In this document: positions 49,367 to 52,861 of the stretch, piece after piece | Layout: each line of letters opens with the position of its first letter | How positions within the stretch are numbered: position 1 is the stretch's first letter | Assembly (NCBI GenBank): GCA_016842085.1 | Contig: JAEVEX010000007.1 | Span: forward strand, 1 to 52,861 | Origin: Candidatus Thermoflexus tengchongensis | GTDB lineage: Bacteria; Chloroflexota; Anaerolineae; Thermoflexales; Thermoflexaceae | Direction of reading: 5' to 3' | Length of the DNA stretch: 52,861 nt | Notes under the pieces: model-generated | Told to the model about the DNA's origin: nothing | The model's database searches: none | Seen by the model: the letters and a program-made list of their open reading frames with translations, nothing else | Position numbers and translations under genes: made by a program

Positions 49367-50338
49367 ATGGCCTGGCAAACTTATGTGCTGATCGGCGGAG
49401 GTGTTCTGATTCTGATCCTGCTGCTTCTCTACATCTTCAGTGGGGAAGAAGAGGAGGTCGTGGTCGAGCGGCTGGAACGGTATGCCACCGCACCACCAAG
49501 GCGTCGGGGCGATGCGCTGGCTGACACAGCCAGCACCCGCCGGACGATACCGTTTAGCGAAAATTTGAATCGAGCGATCGCTGGGCGAGGCTTTGCGGAA
49601 GACCTGCGGATTCAGCTGGCCCGGGCCGATCTCAAGCTCACCCCAGCGGAGTTCCTGATTATGCAGTTTCTCTCCACGGGGTTAGGTTTCGTGCTGGCCC
49701 AGCTGATTTTCCGATTCCTTCCCCTGGCCCTGCTGGGCGCTATCGCCGGCTTCTTCGCACCGCGCCTCTATGTTGCCTGGCGGCAGCGAAAACGGCTCCA
49801 GGCCTTCAACGCCCAGCTCGGCGACGCCATCAACCTGATGGTGAACGGGCTGCGCGCCGGCTACAGCATCCTTCAGGCGATGGAGGCCGTCGCCCGCGAG
49901 CTGCCCCCACCGATCTCCACCGAATTTGATCGGGTGGTGAAAGAGCAGCAGCTGGGCCTCTCCATGGAGCAGGCGCTGCACAACATGCTGCGCCGGGTGC
50001 ATAGCGATGACCTGGAAATGCTGGTCACTGCCATCCTGATCCATCGCGAGGTGGGGGGGAATCTGGCGGAGATCCTGGATACGATCAGTTTCACCATCCG
50101 GGAGCGGGTGCGGATCAAGGGGGAAATCCGGGCATTGACGGCCCAGCAAACCCTCAGCGGATATGTGCTGATGGTCCTTCCCATCGGGCTGGGTCTCATC
50201 CTGTTCGGGATCAATCGGGACTATATGCTGAATTTCTTCAACAGCGGGATCCTGGGATATTTCATGATCGCCTGCACGGCCGTGATGATGCTGATCGGTT
50301 ACTTCGTGATCCGGCGGATTGTCCGGATCGAGGTGTGA
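49367..50338 (+). CDS. tadB: Tad inner-membrane platform protein TadB
   Basis: A 323-residue type II/IV secretion F-domain (GspF-like) protein. There is an N-terminal helix (5-24), a second membrane group at 105-130 and a C-terminal pair at 265-320. The F-domain signature [38 protein letters not shown] and [39 protein letters not shown] is clear. TadB with TadC forms the membrane base on which CpaF acts. The start ATG 49367 has GAGAGGAG upstream, and the next gene starts 4 nt after the stop. Confidence 0.95.
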   Translation: MAWQTYVLIGGGVLILILLLLYIFSGEEEEVVVERLERYATAPPRRRGDALADTASTRRTIPFSENLNRAIAGRGFAEDLRIQLARADLKLTPAEFLIMQFLSTGLGFVLAQLIFRFLPLALLGAIAGFFAPRLYVAWRQRKRLQAFNAQLGDAINLMVNGLRAGYSILQAMEAVARELPPPISTEFDRVVKEQQLGLSMEQALHNMLRRVHSDDLEMLVTAILIHREVGGNLAEILDTISFTIRERVRIKGEIRALTAQQTLSGYVLMVLPIGLGLILFGINRDYMLNFFNSGILGYFMIACTAVMMLIGYFVIRRIVRIEV

Positions 50339-50342
50339 GGGG

Positions 50343-51278
50343 ATGCTGAGCCTGATCCTGATCCTGGGGGTTCTGGCCCTGGGGGTGATCGCCCTGGCCC
50401 TGGTGATCGGCCTGGGTGCCCCGCGGGAGGAGGAGGTGCTCCAGGCCCGTCTGGCGGAGTTCGCCGCCCGGGATGTGCCCGTCACGCTGGAGGAGATCGA
50501 GCTTTCGATTCCCTTCACCCAGCGGGTGATCGTCCCCATCCTCCGTCAGATCGCGGAATTCATCAGCCGCTTCACGCCGCAATCGATCATCGAAGACACC
50601 CGCCGTCGGCTGGAGCTGGCCGGCAACCCCGTCCGCCTGGGCGCGGCCGAGTTCTTCGTGCTGCAGATCTTCGCGGGCATCGCGCTTTTCGGCCTCGTCC
50701 ATCTGCTGCTGTTGCGCGCTCCCCTGACCCAGCGATGGGCCCTGAGCCTCGCCATCGGGGGCATCGGATTTTACTACCCCAGGCTGTGGCTCAACCAGCA
50801 GATCGCCCGGCGCAAGAAGGAGATCCTGAAGACGCTCCCAGACGCCCTGGACCTGCTGGTGATCTGCGTGGAGGCCGGGCTGGGGTTCGACGCCGCCATG
50901 CAACGGGTTGCCGAGCGATGGAACAACGAGCTGGGGAAGGCCTTCGCGCGGGTGCTTCAGGAAATCGCCCTCGGGCGCTCCCGAAAGGACGCGCTGCGAG
51001 ATATGGCCGCGCGGGCGGATCTGCCGGAGATGACCACCTTCGTGGCCGCGATCATTCAGGCCGAGCAACTGGGGGTGAGCATCGCCAAAGTGCTTCACAT
51101 TCAGGCAGACCAGATGCGCCTGCGCCGCCGGCAGCGGGCGGAGGAGCTGGCCCGACAGGCCCCGATCAAGATGCTCTTTCCGCTGGTCTTCCTGATCTTC
51201 CCGGCCCTCTTCGTCGTCCTCCTGGGGCCGGCCCTGCTGATCGTGATCAAACAGTTCGGCGGCGGATTCCTTCCCTGA
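50343..51278 (+). CDS. tadC: Tad inner-membrane platform protein TadC
   Basis: A 311-residue GspF-domain membrane protein with an N-terminal helix (LSLILILGVLALGVIALALVIGLG), a middle helix pair at about 105-145, and the F-domain TLPDALDLLVICVEAGLGFDAAMQRVAERWNNELGKAFARVLQEIALGRSRKDALRDMAARADLPEMTTFVAAIIQAEQLG. Two terminal helices follow. ATG 50343 is 4 nt after the tadB stop, so translation is coupled. TadC pairs with TadB in the platform. It ends the core tad operon. Confidence 0.95.
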   Translation: MLSLILILGVLALGVIALALVIGLGAPREEEVLQARLAEFAARDVPVTLEEIELSIPFTQRVIVPILRQIAEFISRFTPQSIIEDTRRRLELAGNPVRLGAAEFFVLQIFAGIALFGLVHLLLLRAPLTQRWALSLAIGGIGFYYPRLWLNQQIARRKKEILKTLPDALDLLVICVEAGLGFDAAMQRVAERWNNELGKAFARVLQEIALGRSRKDALRDMAARADLPEMTTFVAAIIQAEQLGVSIAKVLHIQADQMRLRRRQRAEELARQAPIKMLFPLVFLIFPALFVVLLGPALLIVIKQFGGGFLP

Positions 51279-51309
51279 ACCCATTTCTTTCCAGCAGGCC
51301 TGGAATCCC

Positions 51310-52035
51310 TTGTCCCCATTTCGCTTTTCCCGGTGGATCAGTCGCCTGAGGGAGGAGGCGCTGGACCTCCTGTTCCCCCCGCGTTGCGCGGGCTGCGGGC
51401 GCCCGGGGTGGTCCTGGTGCCCGACCTGTGACACAGCGGCGAGCCCGGTGATACCACCCGTTTGTTCTCTATGCGGCATCCCCTGGTCAAAAGGAGGGCG
51501 TTGCCTGCGCTGTAAAGAGGATCCCCTGCATCTGGATGGCATCCGATCCTGCTACCTTTATTCCGGTCCCATCCGGCGGGCGCTGCACCGGCTGAAATTC
51601 CATGGGCGGTATCGCCTCGCTCAGGCCCTGGCGGTCAAGATGATGGAAGGATGGGCCCGCTTCGCGCTGGAGGCCGACCTGCTGGTCCCGGTTCCAGCCT
51701 CCAGCGCGCGCCAGCGTCAGCGGGGATATAATCAGGCCGCCATGCTGGCCCGGGCTCTGGCGGAAGGCGTGGAGATTCCGTTCTGCCCTCAGGCGCTGCA
51801 TCGGGTTCGGTCCACCCCGTCCCAGGTCGGGCTGGATCAGAACGCCCGCCGCGAGAACGTGAGAGGGGCTTTCGCGGCGGATCCCCGATGGGTGCGAGGG
51901 AAGCGGGTCGTCGTGGTGGACGATGTTTGCACCAGTGGGGCGACACTGGAAGCGTGCGCGGCGGCCCTCTATCAGGCCGGGGCGCGATCGGTCTGGGGAT
52001 TCACGCTGGCCCGGACGATCCTTAAAACGATCTAA
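51310..52035 (+). CDS. comF: ComF-family phosphoribosyltransferase-like protein
   Basis: A 241-residue protein. Two zinc-ribbon-like Cys clusters lie at the N-terminus (CAGCGRPGWSWCPTC and CSLCGIPWSKGGRCLRCK). A PRTase fold follows, with RQRGYNQAAMLARAL and the PRPP loop VVVVDDVCTSGATL. ComF is needed for DNA uptake in natural transformation. With comM in the window, this suggests competence. The start is TTG at 51310; no early ATG is available and the ribosome site is weak, so the start is uncertain. It lies 31 nt after tadC. Confidence 0.92.
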   Translation: MSPFRFSRWISRLREEALDLLFPPRCAGCGRPGWSWCPTCDTAASPVIPPVCSLCGIPWSKGGRCLRCKEDPLHLDGIRSCYLYSGPIRRALHRLKFHGRYRLAQALAVKMMEGWARFALEADLLVPVPASSARQRQRGYNQAAMLARALAEGVEIPFCPQALHRVRSTPSQVGLDQNARRENVRGAFAADPRWVRGKRVVVVDDVCTSGATLEACAAALYQAGARSVWGFTLARTILKTI

Positions 52036-52123
52036 AATTCAGGAGCTACGCAGTGGGCCATTCCGCCTCCCGAACCGGAGCCCGACTGTGTAAGCTCTGA
52101 AATTGAGCTCAGGGAGGATGACG

Positions 52124-52663
52124 ATGGAGCTGATCATCCGGGGACGAAATATCGAGATCACGGATCAGATCGAAACGTACGCCCGAAAGCGAATCGCGCG
52201 CCTGGAGCGCTTCCTGCCCACGATCTCTCAGGCCGAGCTGGAGCTGGCTCAGGAGAACACCCGAAGCCGGGATCAACGTCAGATCGCTCAGCTCACGCTG
52301 CGAATGACCCCGGGTATCCTCCTGCGCGCCGAGGAGCGCCACGCCGATCTTTTGGCGGCAATCGACCTGGTGGTGGATAAGATGGAACGCCGGATCGAGC
52401 GCTTTAAGGGACGCCGGGAAGGACGGATCCGCGCCGAGGCCGTGGAGTCCGCCTCCCCCGGAGAGGCCAGCAGCCCCACCGGACGCATCGTGAAGATCAA
52501 GCGGTTTGAGATCACCGCGATGACGCCGGAGGAGGCCATCGAGCAGATGGAACTCCTGGGTCACGATTTCTTTATTTTCTACAATCCGGAGACGGCCAGC
52601 ATCAACCTGGTCTACCGCCGACGGGACGGCAACTACGGGCTGATCCAGCCGGAGCTGACGTGA
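52124..52663 (+). CDS. hpf: Ribosome hibernation-promoting factor, long form
   Basis: A 179-residue protein. The S30AE domain spans about residues 1-100 (MELIIRGRNIEITDQIETYARKRIARLERFLPTISQAELELAQENTRSRDQRQIAQLTLRM). The C-terminal dimerisation domain (about 122-179) contains IVKIKRFEITAMTPEEAIEQMELLGHDFFIFYNPETASINLVYRRRDGNYGLIQPEL. The long form binds 70S ribosomes and joins them into 100S dimers in stationary phase. ATG 52124 is chosen because GGAGG is 6 nt upstream; an earlier ATG at 52118 is directly abutting it. Confidence 0.96.
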   Translation: MELIIRGRNIEITDQIETYARKRIARLERFLPTISQAELELAQENTRSRDQRQIAQLTLRMTPGILLRAEERHADLLAAIDLVVDKMERRIERFKGRREGRIRAEAVESASPGEASSPTGRIVKIKRFEITAMTPEEAIEQMELLGHDFFIFYNPETASINLVYRRRDGNYGLIQPELT

Positions 52664-52689
52664 ATCTTCCCCTATGAATCTTCCCCTAT
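52662..52689. repeat. 14-nt tandem duplication after hpf
   Basis: GAATCTTCCCCTAT occurs twice in a row (52662-52675, 52676-52689), starting inside the hpf stop codon and ending 22 nt before the IS110-like stop. Such a duplication may reflect slippage or the insertion of the neighbouring element. Confidence 0.6.
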
Positions 52690-52711
52690 GCCGCTACGCG
52701 CGGAGAGACAA

Positions 52712-52861
52712 CTATGTTCTTGTCAAGGGGGTGAGAGCGGGCTGCGGTCGTGGAAGTCGGGGCCTGGCCAGGGCCGGATCCCAGGGCCGCCCGGTGCGCA
52801 CGATGGCGTTGAGGATCACTACCAGACGTCGCATCACGGCCACCAGCGCCACGTGTCCCGC
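52712..52861 (-). CDS. IS110/IS116/IS902-type transposase, C-terminal part (partial)
   Basis: The minus frame is open from the window edge to TAG at 52712-52714, 49 codons plus stop. It reads AGHVALVAVMRRLVVILNAIVRTGRPWDP, matching the end of IS110-family transposases (K-x-A-L-x-A-V-M-R-K-L-L-x-x-L-N-A). Those enzymes have an N-terminal DEDD domain and act with a bridge RNA made from the element's non-coding end. Only the C-terminus is in the window, so neither completeness nor activity can be judged. Confidence 0.75.
   Translation of the reverse strand, partial: AGHVALVAVMRRLVVILNAIVRTGRPWDPALARPRLPRPQPALTPLTRT

Overview
The window is high-GC, gene-dense bacterial chromosome. I infer a Chloroflexota member, probably a thermophile of the Thermoflexus/Anaerolineae type. 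The reasons are the tad-type pilus genes with no secretin, secreted proteins rich in Thr-Pro repeats, an LPXTG-anchored protein, repeated secreted-protein tails reading FLPL(I/V)LRSP, a two-domain protein disulfide oxidoreductase and a YgaP-like membrane protein. Assignment below phylum is a guess from gene content, not a database result.

Layout. 1-176: the start of an IS630-type transposase gene, cut by the window edge. 452-2849: a secreted crystallin-fold protein, an ECF sigma factor and a membrane protein that is probably its anti-sigma factor. 3069-7542 (minus): a DNA adenine methyltransferase/specificity fusion and an unknown 215-residue protein, overlapping head-to-tail and running into alr and then aroB. 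7747-13612: an FAD oxidoreductase, a Thr/Ser dehydratase-like enzyme, an ABC-2 permease, a flavin-fold protein, tRNA-Leu(UAA), a membrane protein and an SDR epimerase. 13803-14321: DoxX, with a bidirectional terminator after it. 14404-18278 (minus): an APC permease, a small membrane protein, a universal-stress protein, a NIL-domain protein and two TrkA/RCK proteins, which look like one gated transport system. 18542-23195: comM, an ASCH protein, an OMP-decarboxylase-like protein that has lost its lysines, 5-formyl-THF cyclo-ligase and a TctA-like permease. 23374-26678 (minus): a SufR-like regulator, an RsmC-like methyltransferase and a lone TnpB whose end hairpin contains the RsmC start codon. 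26899-27281 (minus): tmRNA. 27798-32388: protein disulfide oxidoreductase, DUF2892 protein, tRNA-Gly(CCC), rnc, prfA and plsC.

32413-51278 is the largest theme, a tad (Flp/type IVc) pilus region built as two divergent arms from a strong promoter region at about 38.7 kb. The minus arm has TadE, a TadG with a von Willebrand domain, a TadE with a long Thr-Pro tail, a secreted protein and a G5/beta-propeller protein. The plus arm has TadE, TadE, TadG, a large kelch/DUF11 surface protein, an LPXTG protein, then cpaB, cpaE, cpaF, tadB and tadC. No major Flp pilin, prepilin peptidase or secretin gene is visible here. comF and hpf follow, and the window ends in the 3' end of an IS110-type transposase.

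The most notable signals are: a 26-bp RNA hairpin upstream of rnc that looks like an RNase III autoregulatory site; the methyltransferase/unknown pair fused by overlap to alr; the multi-gene RCK-gated permease cluster with a palindrome over its promoter; the TnpB end hairpin feeding translation of rsmC; and the inactive-looking OMP decarboxylase homologue.
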